64,000 nucleotides of DNA from an uncultured Collinsella sp. (GCA_900541685.1 UQKM01000001.1:62001-126000), one strand, 5' to 3'; positions 25,043-34,170 are shown, counted from the stretch's first letter. A program made the numbers and translations. The notes: generated by a model not told the origin, from the sequence alone.

Positions 25043-27019
25043 ATGGCGATTCGGACGATGGGGCCGAGCGGACAATACGAGACTGGATTGGATGCTGCCG
25101 GTGCGGCGCTGCCCGAGCTGCTGGCGCCGGCGGGCGGACTCGACCAGATGCTTGCGGCCATCGCCGCGGGTGCCGATGCCATCTATGCGGGGTTGGGCGG
25201 CTTTAACGCCCGTGTGAGCGCCCATGGCTTTACGGATAACGAGTTTGCGCGCGGCTGCGCCGTGGCGCATGCCCATGGCGTGCGTGTGTACGTAACGCTC
25301 AACGTGTTCGTGTTTGACGATGAGTTGTCCGACGCGGTGGCGTTGGGAGCTCATGCACTGGAGCTGGGCGCCGATGCTCTGATTGTCGCCGATGCCGGGT
25401 TGGCCTGCGCGCTGCGCGCGGCGATTCCCGGGGTCGAGATTCACCTGTCCACGCAGGCGGGCGCTCATAGCGAGGGTGCCGTGCGGCTTGCCGCCGATGA
25501 GCTGGGGGTCGAGCGCGTGACGACGGCACGCGAGCTGACGGTCGACGAGATTGCGGCGCTATGTGCCACGGGCGTGCCCATCGAGGTATTCTGCCACGGT
25601 GCGATTTGCATCGGCTATTCGGGGGCGTGCGAGTTCTCGGCCCTGCGGCGTGGGCGCTCGGCGATGCGCGGCGACTGCACGCAGCCGTGCCGTCTGGCGT
25701 ACGACCTAGTGGACGAGGCGGGGCAGAGTGTTGTTGCCGTCGAGGGAGACCGCCTGCTTTGTCCGCGTGACTATCTGGGTATCGCGCACCTGCCCGAGCT
25801 TGTTGCCGCCGGCGTGGCATCGCTCAAGATCGAGGGGCGCATGAAGAATCCCGATTACGTATTCAACGTGGTGAGGGTGTGGCGTCGGGCACTCGATATG
25901 CTGTGCGACGGCGCGTGGGACTCCGGTGCCGTGGAAGAGCTTGAACGCGAGCTGGGAAGGTCGTTTAACCGTGGGTTTACCGATGCTTACCTGCGGGGTC
26001 GTTCGGGTGCCGAGCTCATGAGCTTTGAGCGCGCGATCAACCAGGGCGTGCGCGTGGGCCACTTGGTCGCTGTGGGTCACGAAGAGGTGACGGTTGAGCT
26101 TGATGCCGCCGTGGCGGCGGGCGACACGCTCGAAATCCGATTTTACCCGGGTGCCGACGCGCGTCCCGATGTGCCCAAGCGCTGGCCACAGGTGCCTTGC
26201 CCCGTGGATGCCGCTGCGGGAGAGCGCATCGTCGTGCATTGCAAACGTAAGGTGGGCGCGGGCTGCGAGGTCTATCTGATTCGCAGCGCCGGCGTGTTGG
26301 ATCAGACGGCGGCGGTGTTGGAGCGCATGCGGGCCGAGGCGGATGCGATTGCGCCCGTTGCGCGTGCCGTTGAGGTGCTGCCCTTTGAGGACGCTGCGGT
26401 GGATGGCGGTGCGTCGACGGAGTTGGCGGGGTCGGCGGGGCCGGCAAAGCGCGAGGATTTTGCTCGTATGGTCTTTGCCTGGGAGCTGATGGATGTGGGT
26501 CCGCGCGATGAGCGAGATCTGTCCGATACAACGGTGGTGCTCGACGAAGTGTGCCGCGCGGGCGACGCCGAGCGGACTCGGGCGCTTATGCAGCGTGCCG
26601 GGCGCGTCGTCTGCCGCAATCTGGGACAAGTGGCGATGGCCCGCGAGCTGGGCACAACGTTTGACGTGGCGGCGCCGGTGTTCTGTGCCAATCGGGCCAC
26701 GCTTACCTGGCTGCGCGGACTCGGTGCGGGGCGGGTGTGCTTGTCGGCCGAGTTGCTCGGCAATGATGCGGAGCGTATTGCCGAACTGGCTGCTGAACCC
26801 GGCGTCTGGGGTCCGGTCGATGCCGACCGTCCCGAGCTCATGGTGTGCGAGCACTGCTTGCTGACTGCCGAGGGCGCCTGCGCCACGGATGCAACGGGGC
26901 AGGTCCGTTGCCGTGACTGCTCGCGCCGTCAGCAGGCGCGCTTTTTGGTCGAACGTGACGGCACGCGTTTGCCGGTCGTTATCGACGCGTGCGGCAGGAC
27001 GAGGATTTTCCTGTCGTAG
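25043..27019 (+). CDS. U32 family peptidase / RNA hydroxylase-like protein
   Basis: A 658-residue U32 protein with the C-terminal extra domain. The signature EVFCHGAICIGYSGACEFSA then MRGDCTQPCRLAYDL carries conserved cysteines; SLKIEGRMKNPDYVFNVVRV follows; the far C-terminus has further cysteines (CEHCLL, CRDCSRRQ) likely to bind a metal or Fe-S cluster. Family members RlhA and TrhP act in rRNA/tRNA hydroxylation, while others are called collagenase-like; which applies here cannot be told. The ATG at 25043 follows AAGGAG (25030-25035). The stop is TAG. Confidence 0.85.
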   Translation: MAIRTMGPSGQYETGLDAAGAALPELLAPAGGLDQMLAAIAAGADAIYAGLGGFNARVSAHGFTDNEFARGCAVAHAHGVRVYVTLNVFVFDDELSDAVALGAHALELGADALIVADAGLACALRAAIPGVEIHLSTQAGAHSEGAVRLAADELGVERVTTARELTVDEIAALCATGVPIEVFCHGAICIGYSGACEFSALRRGRSAMRGDCTQPCRLAYDLVDEAGQSVVAVEGDRLLCPRDYLGIAHLPELVAAGVASLKIEGRMKNPDYVFNVVRVWRRALDMLCDGAWDSGAVEELERELGRSFNRGFTDAYLRGRSGAELMSFERAINQGVRVGHLVAVGHEEVTVELDAAVAAGDTLEIRFYPGADARPDVPKRWPQVPCPVDAAAGERIVVHCKRKVGAGCEVYLIRSAGVLDQTAAVLERMRAEADAIAPVARAVEVLPFEDAAVDGGASTELAGSAGPAKREDFARMVFAWELMDVGPRDERDLSDTTVVLDEVCRAGDAERTRALMQRAGRVVCRNLGQVAMARELGTTFDVAAPVFCANRATLTWLRGLGAGRVCLSAELLGNDAERIAELAAEPGVWGPVDADRPELMVCEHCLLTAEGACATDATGQVRCRDCSRRQQARFLVERDGTRLPVVIDACGRTRIFLS

Positions 27020-27116
27020 GTGCCGCGTCGCGCTGTTTTGGTTATTATTAGTGGGTTTATGAACTTCCAGCACCGCCGTATCCGGTGAGGGTGCTATAGC
27101 AAAAGGAGGATACCCA

Positions 27117-28328
27117 ATGCTGTCTGTTGACGAGCAAATGCGTATCATCACCTCGGGTGCAGCGCAGATCGTCCCCGAGGCCGACCTTCGCAAGAAGCTT
27201 GAGAAGGGCGAGCCCCTCAACATCAAGCTCGGCGTCGATCCCACCAGCCCCGACCTGCACCTGGGCCATGCCGTGCCCCTGCGCAAGATGCGTCAGTTCC
27301 AGGACCTGGGCCACAACGTCACCCTTATCATCGGCAACGGCACTGCGCTGATCGGCGACCCCTCGGGCAAGAACTCCACCCGCCCGCAGCTTTCGCAGGA
27401 GCAGATCGAGGCCAACGCCGAGACCTACGTGAGCCAGGCCATGAAGATCCTGGACCCCGAGAAGACCACCATCGTGCACAACGGCGACTGGATCCTTTCG
27501 ATGGACCTGGCCGGCCTGCTGCAGGTGTGCTCCAAGTTCACCGTCGCCCGCATCCTCGAGCGCGACGACTTTACCAAGCGCTACCAGTCCCAGACGCCGA
27601 TTGCCCTGCACGAGTTCCTGTACCCTGTGATGCAGGCCTTCGACTCCGTGCAGATCAAGGCCGACGTCGAGATGGGCGGCACCGACCAGCTCTTTAACCT
27701 GCTCGCCGGCCGCGAGCTCATGGAGAAGATGGGCATGGAACCGCAGATCGCGCTCACCATGCCGCTGCTCGAGGGCACCGACGGCGTCCGTAAGATGTCC
27801 AAGTCCTACGGTAACTACATCGGCCTGACCGATGCTCCCAAGGATATGTTCGGCAAGACCATGTCCATCCCCGACGAGATGATCGGCAAGTACTATCGTC
27901 TGGCCAGCTCGCTCGCCCCGGCCGAGGTCGACAAGATCGACGCCGCCTTGGCCGATGGTTCTGCCGACCCCTACGAGCTCAAGCGCGCATTGGGCCGCGA
28001 CCTGTGCGACACCTACCACGGCGCCGGCGCCGGCGACGAGGCACAGGCCGAGTTCGACCGTGTGTTCAAGGAGGGCCAGCTTGCCGACTTCCCCGAGAAG
28101 CACGTTGAACTGACCGTCAACGACGAGGGCCAGATTTACCTCGCCGGCCTGCTCAAGGACCTGGGCCTTTCGGCCAGCGCCGGTCAGGCCCGCCGCGACA
28201 TCGACGGCGGCGGCGTCAAGGTCAACGGCAAGGCTGTGGCTCCCAAGAGCTACAACATCGATCCGAGCGCCCTCAAACTGGGCGACACCCTCTCCGTGGG
28301 CAAGCGCAAGGGCTTTAAGTTGGTCTAA
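27117..28328 (+). CDS. tyrS: Tyrosyl-tRNA synthetase
   Basis: A 403-residue class I enzyme charging tRNA-Tyr. HLGHAV at about 46-51 is the HIGH motif, and KMSKSYGNYIGL is the KMSKS loop. The C-terminal S4-like RNA-binding domain reads GLSASAGQARRDIDGGGVKV. The ATG follows AAAGGAGG. The 97-bp upstream gap is too short for a full T-box leader, so that control is unlikely. The stop is TAA, then a terminator. Confidence 0.96.
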   Translation: MLSVDEQMRIITSGAAQIVPEADLRKKLEKGEPLNIKLGVDPTSPDLHLGHAVPLRKMRQFQDLGHNVTLIIGNGTALIGDPSGKNSTRPQLSQEQIEANAETYVSQAMKILDPEKTTIVHNGDWILSMDLAGLLQVCSKFTVARILERDDFTKRYQSQTPIALHEFLYPVMQAFDSVQIKADVEMGGTDQLFNLLAGRELMEKMGMEPQIALTMPLLEGTDGVRKMSKSYGNYIGLTDAPKDMFGKTMSIPDEMIGKYYRLASSLAPAEVDKIDAALADGSADPYELKRALGRDLCDTYHGAGAGDEAQAEFDRVFKEGQLADFPEKHVELTVNDEGQIYLAGLLKDLGLSASAGQARRDIDGGGVKVNGKAVAPKSYNIDPSALKLGDTLSVGKRKGFKLV

Positions 28329-28355
28329 CGAGCGAGTTGACCTCACAAGTGCAAT

Positions 28356-28391
28356 AAGGCCGCAGCCGGGAATCCCGACTGCGGCCTTTTT
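28356..28391 (+). terminator. Rho-independent terminator after tyrS
   Basis: AAGGCCGCAG and CTGCGGCCTT flank an inner CGGGAATCCCG fold, with TTTTT at 28387-28391. It is 27 bp past the tyrS stop. Confidence 0.93.
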
Positions 28392-28453
28392 GGTTACGAC
28401 GATCCCTTGGGGACGGAGGGATCATTTGGCGGTGCCGTTAAGCGGAAGGGGTG

Positions 28454-28482
28454 TTAGCGGGACTTTCTTTTGGGCATACAAT
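28454..28482 (+). promoter_or_regulatory. Candidate promoter of ade
   Basis: TTAGCG (28454-28459), a 17-bp spacer and TACAAT (28477-28482). The -10 is good and the -35 is poor. Transcription would start about 28489, directly before the hairpin at 28495. Confidence 0.4.
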
Positions 28483-28494
28483 GGCTATTGGCTT

Positions 28495-28530
28495 GCTGCG
28501 GTGAAGGCTCGTCCGCTCCGCAGCTTTTTT
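28495..28530 (+). terminator. Leader terminator/attenuator upstream of ade
   Basis: GCTGCGG (28495-28501) pairs with CCGCAGC (28518-28524), followed by TTTTTT. It sits between the candidate ade promoter and the ade ribosome binding site (AAAGGAG), so if the promoter is real it would stop the leader transcript. Purine-riboswitch consensus was not seen. Confidence 0.6.
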
Positions 28531-28550
28531 CTACAGTTAAAGGAGTATGT

Positions 28551-30371
28551 ATGTCCGTTGAGGTCATGAGGTCTGTGATCGAGGCCGCCGAGGGCCGCGT
28601 GCCCGTCGACACGCTGTTTGCCAATGCGCAGATTGTCGACGTGTACGGTCAGCGCGTGGCGCCCGGTAGCGTTGCCGTCAAGGACGGCGTAATCGTCGGC
28701 GTGCTCTACAACGGGCGCGACGATGCCGCCGGTACCTATGAGGCTGCCGAGGTTATCGACTGCCAGGGTCGCTATCTCGCCCCCGGTTTTATCGACGGAC
28801 ATCTGCACATTGAGTCCTCGAACATCCGCCCCGCCGAGTATGCGCGCATGGCGGCGACGCGCGGTACCACCACCGCCATTGCCGACAGCCACGAGATTGC
28901 CAACGTGGCGGGCCTGGACGGTCTGCGCTTTATGATCGAGGACGGCCGCCGTACACCCATCTCCATCAAGTACATGATGCCTTCGTGCGTGCCCGCGCTG
29001 CCCGATGAGCAAGCGGGCGCTGTGATTACCGCCGCTGACATGCAGGCGTTTTTTGCCGAGCATCCGGGCGACGTTTTTGGCCTGGGCGAGATGATGAACC
29101 TGCCGGGTGTCTTTATGGCCGATCCTGAGACCTGTGCTCGCATCGATGCTGCCAACCAGACGCCGTCCAAGCAGGTCGACGGCCATGCGCCGCTCGTTGC
29201 CGGCAAGGACCTCAATGCCTATGCCGCGGCGGGCATTATCGCCGACCATGAGTCGACGATTCCCGAGGAGGCGCTCGACAAGCTGTCTCGTGGCATGTAC
29301 GTGATGCTGCGCGAGGGCACCTGCAGCCATGACCTGGCCAACCTGTCGCCGATGCTGCTGGAGAATCCCGCGCGCGCCCGCCGCTGTTGCTTTGCGACTG
29401 ACGACCGCGCCCCTTCCGATGCGCTTGCGACCGGCATGATCGACAATGCCTGTCGCGTGGCTATCGAGGCCGGTATCGACCCCGTGGTTGCCATCTCTAT
29501 GGCGTCCCTCTCCACGGCCGAGGCGTTTGGCCTGGACCACGGTTGCCGCGACCCGCACGAGCTGCGTGGCGCCATCGCCCCGGGCAAGCGTGCCGACCTG
29601 CTGGTACTCAACGACCTGACGTTTGCCACGGCTCCGCATCGCGTATATGCCGCCGGTGCTCTGGTGGCGCAGGACGGCACCTTTGTGGGCGAGATCGCAC
29701 CCGAGATGGCCGAGGTTGCGGCCCTTGCCGATGAGCTGCGTGCTTCCGTTAAGCTGCCGAAGCTATCGCTTGACGTGTTCGACTATGCCTTTAAGCCGGG
29801 CGAGGCCGTGATCGACGTGGTGCCGGGCAAGGCCATCACGGGCATGGCTCGTCCCGAGAATGCCGAGGGCCTGCGCCGCATTATGCTGATCGAGCGCCAC
29901 GGCCGCGGCTTGTCACTGCAGGCCGAGGGGGCCGACGGTGATGGCCCTGCGGGCCTGGGTCTTGTTGGCAAGCACATTGGTCGCGGCTGGGTGCGTGGCT
30001 TTACCATTACGGGCGGTGCCATCGCCTCGACGATCGGCCACGACTCGCACAACGTGTGCGTGGTGGGCGACAACGCGGCCGATATGATGGCTGCCGTTGA
30101 GGCCGTGGGCCAGGGCGGCCACGTGCTGGTGCGTAACGGCGAGGTCGTGGCGCGCATTCCGCTGGCGCTCGGTGGCCTTATGAGCGAAGGCACGGCCGAG
30201 GACGTTGCCGCGCAGCACGACGACTTTATGGTCAAGGCACGCGCCATGGGTATTGAGCCGCCGCTCGACCCCATCATGGGCATCATCTTCCTGCCCCTGC
30301 CGGTTATCCCGACGCTCCGCATCCGCCCCGAGGGCATGTTCGACGTTACAACCTTCACCTACGCCGACTAG
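28551..30371 (+). CDS. ade: Adenine deaminase
   Basis: Converts adenine to hypoxanthine and ammonia in purine salvage or catabolism. It is 606 residues. The amidohydrolase metal motif GFIDGHLHIESSNI is followed by ADSHEIANV and DHESTIPEEALDKLSRGMYV; the Ade-specific C-terminus keeps NMxx-like VGDNAADMMAAVEAV and LPLPVIPTLRI. The ATG at 28551 follows AAAGGAG. The long leader with a hairpin and T-run suggests attenuation. It fits functionally with the purine-related cluster at 1-9632 but is far from it. The stop is TAG. Confidence 0.95.
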   Translation: MSVEVMRSVIEAAEGRVPVDTLFANAQIVDVYGQRVAPGSVAVKDGVIVGVLYNGRDDAAGTYEAAEVIDCQGRYLAPGFIDGHLHIESSNIRPAEYARMAATRGTTTAIADSHEIANVAGLDGLRFMIEDGRRTPISIKYMMPSCVPALPDEQAGAVITAADMQAFFAEHPGDVFGLGEMMNLPGVFMADPETCARIDAANQTPSKQVDGHAPLVAGKDLNAYAAAGIIADHESTIPEEALDKLSRGMYVMLREGTCSHDLANLSPMLLENPARARRCCFATDDRAPSDALATGMIDNACRVAIEAGIDPVVAISMASLSTAEAFGLDHGCRDPHELRGAIAPGKRADLLVLNDLTFATAPHRVYAAGALVAQDGTFVGEIAPEMAEVAALADELRASVKLPKLSLDVFDYAFKPGEAVIDVVPGKAITGMARPENAEGLRRIMLIERHGRGLSLQAEGADGDGPAGLGLVGKHIGRGWVRGFTITGGAIASTIGHDSHNVCVVGDNAADMMAAVEAVGQGGHVLVRNGEVVARIPLALGGLMSEGTAEDVAAQHDDFMVKARAMGIEPPLDPIMGIIFLPLPVIPTLRIRPEGMFDVTTFTYAD

Positions 30372-30475
30372 TCATCGGGGTGGCGTGTCGCCTGACGCCG
30401 CGACCGTGAGACCTCTGGCATGTGTGAGCTATTTGCCAGGTCCTTGTAACGTTTACGCCCGCGGAGTCTTATTTG

Positions 30476-30540
30476 AGCTCCCTTTGGGTACGTTGGAATC
30501 GGATACACGTTCGATTCCAACAAGCCCGAAGGGAGCTTTT
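30476..30540 (+). promoter_or_regulatory. Long hairpin enclosing the ribosome binding site of the HAD gene
   Basis: AGCTCCCTT (30476-30484) pairs with AAGGGAGCT (30529-30537), and GTTGGAATCG (30492-30501) with CGATTCCAAC (30512-30521). TTT follows and the ATG of the next gene is at 30543. The only Shine-Dalgarno candidate, GGGAG (30531-30535), is inside the right arm, so the structure would hide it. It could also act as the ade terminator. Confidence 0.65.
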
Positions 30541-30542
30541 CT

Positions 30543-31337
30543 ATGTTTAAACTGATTGCATCCGATATGGACGGCACGCTGCTTGACGAAAACGGCCAGG
30601 TGCCTCCCGAGACCTACGAACTGATTCTGGCGCTACACGAGCATGGCGTGCATTTCGCCGCATCGTCAGGTCGTCGCTACGATCGCCTGTGCGAGTTCTT
30701 TGCGCCCGTTCGCGACAAGATGGACTTTGTCGCCGCTAACGGCGCCCAAGTCTACGCCGACGGTAAGATGGTAGACCGTGAGGTGTATTCGCACCTGGCG
30801 ATTCGAAGGCTCGCCCAGGCCGTCGCGACGTTTCCCAATCTGCATCTTGCGCTCTTTGACCGTACCAAGTCCTTCCTGCTCGATGACGAGAGCAAGTTCG
30901 TGCGTGAGGTCGATAAGGACCTTCCCAATGCCGAGCGCATTTGGGAGCTGCCCGATCCCAGCGTAAATATCATCAAGGCGAGTATCTTTTGCGACGACAG
31001 TGCGGTTATGGACAGTGCGTACGTGCTACAGCGCGAACTTGGTCAGCTCTTTACTTTTGCGCCTTCGGGCAACGCGTGGATCGATGCCATGCAGCCTGGT
31101 GTGTCGAAGGCCTCGGGTATCGCGCAGCTCGCGGAGCATTACGGCATTGGTCGCGACGAGGTCATGGCGTTTGGCGACTCGATGAACGACTACGAGATCA
31201 TTCGCTTTGTCGGCACGGGCTGCGCGATGGAAAACGCGCGCCCCGCGCTTAAGGCGGTGGCCGATCGCGTGGTGGGTTGCAACCGCGACCACGCCGTCCA
31301 GCAGGAGCTCCGTCGCGTGCTGGAGAGTCTCTCCTAA
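30543..31337 (+). CDS. Cof-type HAD-IIB phosphatase
   Basis: A haloacid dehalogenase superfamily sugar/cofactor phosphatase of 264 residues. Motif I is SDMDGTLLDENG (nucleophile D at about residue 9), motif II SSGRR, motif III lysine in PGVSKASGIAQLAEHYGI, motif IV GDSMNDYEII. The cap between motifs II and III is the IIB type. The substrate cannot be inferred. Translation start is embedded at the edge of a hairpin. It is one of two HAD-IIB genes, convergent with the one at 31456. The stop is TAA. Confidence 0.9.
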   Translation: MFKLIASDMDGTLLDENGQVPPETYELILALHEHGVHFAASSGRRYDRLCEFFAPVRDKMDFVAANGAQVYADGKMVDREVYSHLAIRRLAQAVATFPNLHLALFDRTKSFLLDDESKFVREVDKDLPNAERIWELPDPSVNIIKASIFCDDSAVMDSAYVLQRELGQLFTFAPSGNAWIDAMQPGVSKASGIAQLAEHYGIGRDEVMAFGDSMNDYEIIRFVGTGCAMENARPALKAVADRVVGCNRDHAVQQELRRVLESLS

Positions 31338-31346
31338 TTCGGCAGA

Positions 31347-31440
31347 TGGGGACGTTCCTTTTCTGCCGACAGTGGGGGACAGTCCTTGCAGCTTTTTGCG
31401 AAGAGTGTCCCCAGTGACTAGTCGTTTAAGAACGTCCCCA
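31347..31440. repeat. Nested palindrome between two HAD genes
   Basis: TGGGGACGTTC (31347-31357) is the perfect complement of GAACGTCCCCA (31430-31440), enclosing GGGGACAGTCC and GAGTGTCCCC as an inner stem. It lies in the convergent gap and may serve as a bidirectional terminator, but it resembles the mobile GGGGAC-type palindromes of this genome (a GGGGACGG...ATCATTTGG motif recurs near 28409 and 51688). Confidence 0.6.
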
Positions 31441-31455
31441 ATGACTGACCAATGA

Positions 31456-32298
31456 CTAGGCGAGGGCGGCCATGATGGTGCGGGCGACGCCGTCGTGGTC
31501 GTTGTCGTATTCGGTGATGGCGTCGGCGGCCTCGCGATCTTCGGGCTCGGCGTTGATCATGGCCATGCCATGGCCCGCTGCCTGCAGCATGGGGATGTCG
31601 TTGATGTTGTCGCCGAACGCCCAGGCGTCGGCGAGACGCTCGCCCAGATGCTCACACAGCCACGTGAGGGCCGTTCCCTTGGTGGCGCCTTCGCCCATAA
31701 CCTCGATATTCATGGCGTACGAACGCGTGACCTCAATGCCTCCGAGCGTGTCGAGCGCCGCCGCGATGGCGTCGCGATCGGCGGGGTCGTGCCAGTACAT
31801 AGCGATGCGTTCGAGCGTCTCGACCTCGTCGATTTTGCTGTCGATATTCATGTCGATCGGCGTTCGTGTGCGCTTGAGCGAAGCCGCGATGTGGGGGTCG
31901 CCGCCACAGAACTCATCCAGACGCCCGTATAGCGAGCGGGGGAGGAAGCACTGCCCATCCGCGAAGATATCGAAGGTCACATCGTGGCCGGCGGCAATGC
32001 GATGGATGCGGTGGGCAATGCCACGGTCGAGCGGACGGCTCAAGATGCACGTGGCGCGCGAGGCGTCGGTGGGCGTATCCTCGTCGAGCTGCCAGACGCT
32101 GGCGCCGTTGGCACAGACCGCGTAGTGCACGGCGGGATGGGCGAGAATGGGCTTAAAGATGCCCGACAGTGGACGTCCCGTGCAGGGAACAAACTCGATG
32201 CCACGACGTGCGAGCTCGTCGAGCATCGCCCAGGTGGCATCGCTCATTTGCTTATCACTCGTCAGCAGCGTTCCATCCATATCGGAAAACACAATCAT
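31456..32298 (-). CDS. Cof-type HAD-IIB phosphatase
   Basis: A 280-residue HAD-IIB hydrolase: motif I FSDMDGTLLTSD at the N-terminus, motif II PCTGRPLSG, motif III lysine in GEGATKGTALTWLCEHLG, motif IV FGDNINDIPML. The ATG at 32298 follows GAAAGGA. The substrate is unknown. It is downstream of gltA on the same strand but separated by a terminator. The stop is TAG. Confidence 0.9.
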   Translation of the reverse strand: MIVFSDMDGTLLTSDKQMSDATWAMLDELARRGIEFVPCTGRPLSGIFKPILAHPAVHYAVCANGASVWQLDEDTPTDASRATCILSRPLDRGIAHRIHRIAAGHDVTFDIFADGQCFLPRSLYGRLDEFCGGDPHIAASLKRTRTPIDMNIDSKIDEVETLERIAMYWHDPADRDAIAAALDTLGGIEVTRSYAMNIEVMGEGATKGTALTWLCEHLGERLADAWAFGDNINDIPMLQAAGHGMAMINAEPEDREAADAITEYDNDHDGVARTIMAALA

Positions 32299-32323
32299 TC
32301 GCTGCGATCCTTTCTACTGTCAT

Positions 32324-32361
32324 AAAAAGCGTGGCCGAGGGCGGTGATGCCCTGGCCACGC
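32324..32361 (-). terminator. Terminator of gltA
   Basis: On the minus strand GCGTGGCC pairs with GGCCACGC, with an inner GGGC/GCCC stem, then TTTTT (32324-32328). It lies 25 bp past the gltA stop. Confidence 0.92.
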
Positions 32362-32385
32362 TCGGGTTCTATAACGGTCCGCGTC

Positions 32386-33804
32386 CTAGCGATCGGCGAG
32401 CGGCTTGTATTCCAGCGGCTCGATAACCGGGCGATACGCGGGACGGATGATGCGGTGCGCGCAGAAGAGCTCTTCCATGCGGTGTGCCGACCAGCCGGCC
32501 ATGCGGGCGACGGCGAATAGCGGCGTAAAGAGCGTTTCGGGCACGCCGAGCATCTTGTAGATAAAGCCCGTGTACAGGTCGATGTTGGCGCAGATGGGCT
32601 TGGTCATGCCGTGGTCGCGCATGACCTGGGGTGCCAGGCGCTCGATGCGCTCGATGAGCGCGAACTCATCGCCCAGGTTCTTCTTGGCGGCAAGTGTGCG
32701 CGCGTAACGACGGCAGACCTCGGCGCGCGGGTCGCTGAGCGTATAGACGGCGTGGCCCATGCCGTAGATGAGGCCCGTGCCGTCGAAGGCCTGCTTGTCG
32801 AGGATCTTGCCCAGGTAGGCCGCGACCTCGTCCTCGTCCTCCCAGTTGGAGACATGCGCGCGGATGTCCTCGTGCATAGACACGACCTTGGCATTGGCAC
32901 CACCGTGGCGCGGGCCCTTGAGCGAGCCGATAGCCGCGGCGTAGGCGGAATACGGGTCGGTGGCCGAAGACGACAGCACGCGGCAAGCGAAGGTGGAGTT
33001 GTTGCCGCCGCCGTGCTCGGCATGCAGCATGAGCATAACGTCGAGCAGCATCGCCTCATCGCGGGTGAACGCCATGCCGCCGCGCAGGACCTGTAGGATG
33101 GTCTCGGCGGTGGAGAGACCGGGCGTGGGGTGCGGCACGTGAACCTCGGAGCCGCGAAGCTTGGCGACCGAGGCCATGTGTGCGAAGGCGGCGATGCGCG
33201 GGAGACGTGCGAGCATGGAAATGGCGACGTCGATTTCGTGCTCGGGCGTGATCACGTCTGGTTCGGCATCGAAGGCGTAGAGCAGCAGTACGGCGCGCTG
33301 GAGCACGTTCATGATGCTCGACGATACCGTGGTCATAGGGAACTCTTTAACGTACTCGTCGCTCAGATGTCTAAAGGCGCCCAGGCGCTCGCAAAAGCCG
33401 TCGAGCTCTTCCTTGTTGGGCAGCGAACCCGTGATAAGCAGATAGGCGACTTCCTCGTAGCCGTAGCGATTCTCGGCCTGGGCATTGTTGACCAGATCCT
33501 CGATGCTGTAGCCGCGAAGCGTGAGCTTGCCCTGATCGGGCACGACCTTTCCGTCGACCTTGTTGTAGCCGTGCACATCCGAGATACGAGTGAGGCCCGC
33601 GACCACGCCCGAGCCGTCGGCATTGCGCAGGCCGCGCTTGACATTGTGCTCTTCGAACAAGCCCTCGTCATAAGGGTCGGTCGGCAGGCCGTGGTAGAGG
33701 CTTTCGCTCTCAGACGAAATCTGGCGGCTTGCTTCGTAATCCAGAACCAGTCGGCTCAAGTGGTCATCGAAGCGGTAATAGATTTTCTTGGCGTCGTAGG
33801 CCAT
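32386..33804 (-). CDS. gltA: Citrate synthase
   Basis: Condenses acetyl-CoA and oxaloacetate. It is 472 residues. Active-site regions are LMLHAEHGGGNNSTFACRVL and GMGHAVYTLSDPRAEVC, with SLKGPRHGGANAKV between. The N-terminal ~65 residues precede the core domain. No other TCA genes are nearby, so it likely feeds 2-oxoglutarate and glutamate synthesis (gltB is at 62298). Start ATG 33804 follows GGAGAGGAGC. The ACT-domain gene is 78 bp upstream on the same strand. The stop is TAG. Confidence 0.93.
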   Translation of the reverse strand: MAYDAKKIYYRFDDHLSRLVLDYEASRQISSESESLYHGLPTDPYDEGLFEEHNVKRGLRNADGSGVVAGLTRISDVHGYNKVDGKVVPDQGKLTLRGYSIEDLVNNAQAENRYGYEEVAYLLITGSLPNKEELDGFCERLGAFRHLSDEYVKEFPMTTVSSSIMNVLQRAVLLLYAFDAEPDVITPEHEIDVAISMLARLPRIAAFAHMASVAKLRGSEVHVPHPTPGLSTAETILQVLRGGMAFTRDEAMLLDVMLMLHAEHGGGNNSTFACRVLSSSATDPYSAYAAAIGSLKGPRHGGANAKVVSMHEDIRAHVSNWEDEDEVAAYLGKILDKQAFDGTGLIYGMGHAVYTLSDPRAEVCRRYARTLAAKKNLGDEFALIERIERLAPQVMRDHGMTKPICANIDLYTGFIYKMLGVPETLFTPLFAVARMAGWSAHRMEELFCAHRIIRPAYRPVIEPLEYKPLADR

Positions 33805-33882
33805 GTGCGCTCCTCTCCGGGCCGTGTGGGGGCGGCGTGCTTGAGTGCAGATGCGCCGGCCTGTTCCTGCACGGCCTGTTCG

Positions 33883-34170
33883 CTACAGGCGGTACATAAA
33901 GTTAAAGACGTCCTCGCGCTGGATGGACACGTTGACGCCCGAAAGCTCGCCGGCCTCGGCCAGGGCCTTCTGCAGCTCAGCGAAGTCGAGCTTGGACTCG
34001 GCGGTATCGGCCAGCATGGTCATGGTGAAGATGTCCTCGATAATGGACTGCGTGATGTCGCGGATGTCGACGTTGGCCTCGCCCAGGACACGGGTGACGC
34101 CGGCGACGATGCCGGGGCGGTTCTTGCCAAGGACGGTGATGACGATACGGGAGGACGAGATCTCGGCCAT
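33883..34170 (-). CDS. ACT domain-containing protein (UPF0237)
   Basis: A 95-residue stand-alone ACT protein: IVITVLGKNRPGIVAGVTRV, then NVDIRDITQSIIEDIFTMTM. ACT domains bind small ligands, often amino acids; this family has no fixed function. The start ATG 34170 follows GAAAGGG. Upstream on the minus strand TACAAT near 34235 is a plausible -10. It may be co-transcribed with gltA. The stop is TAG. Confidence 0.88.
   Translation of the reverse strand: MAEISSSRIVITVLGKNRPGIVAGVTRVLGEANVDIRDITQSIIEDIFTMTMLADTAESKLDFAELQKALAEAGELSGVNVSIQREDVFNFMYRL

Noticed and set aside
27020..27116. T-box leader for tyrS
   Set aside because: The gap between the U32 stop and tyrS is only 97 bp, too short for a full T-box, and no T-box consensus was seen.
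28440..28550. Purine riboswitch upstream of ade
   Set aside because: The conserved purine-riboswitch core was not found; only a simple hairpin with a T-run is present.
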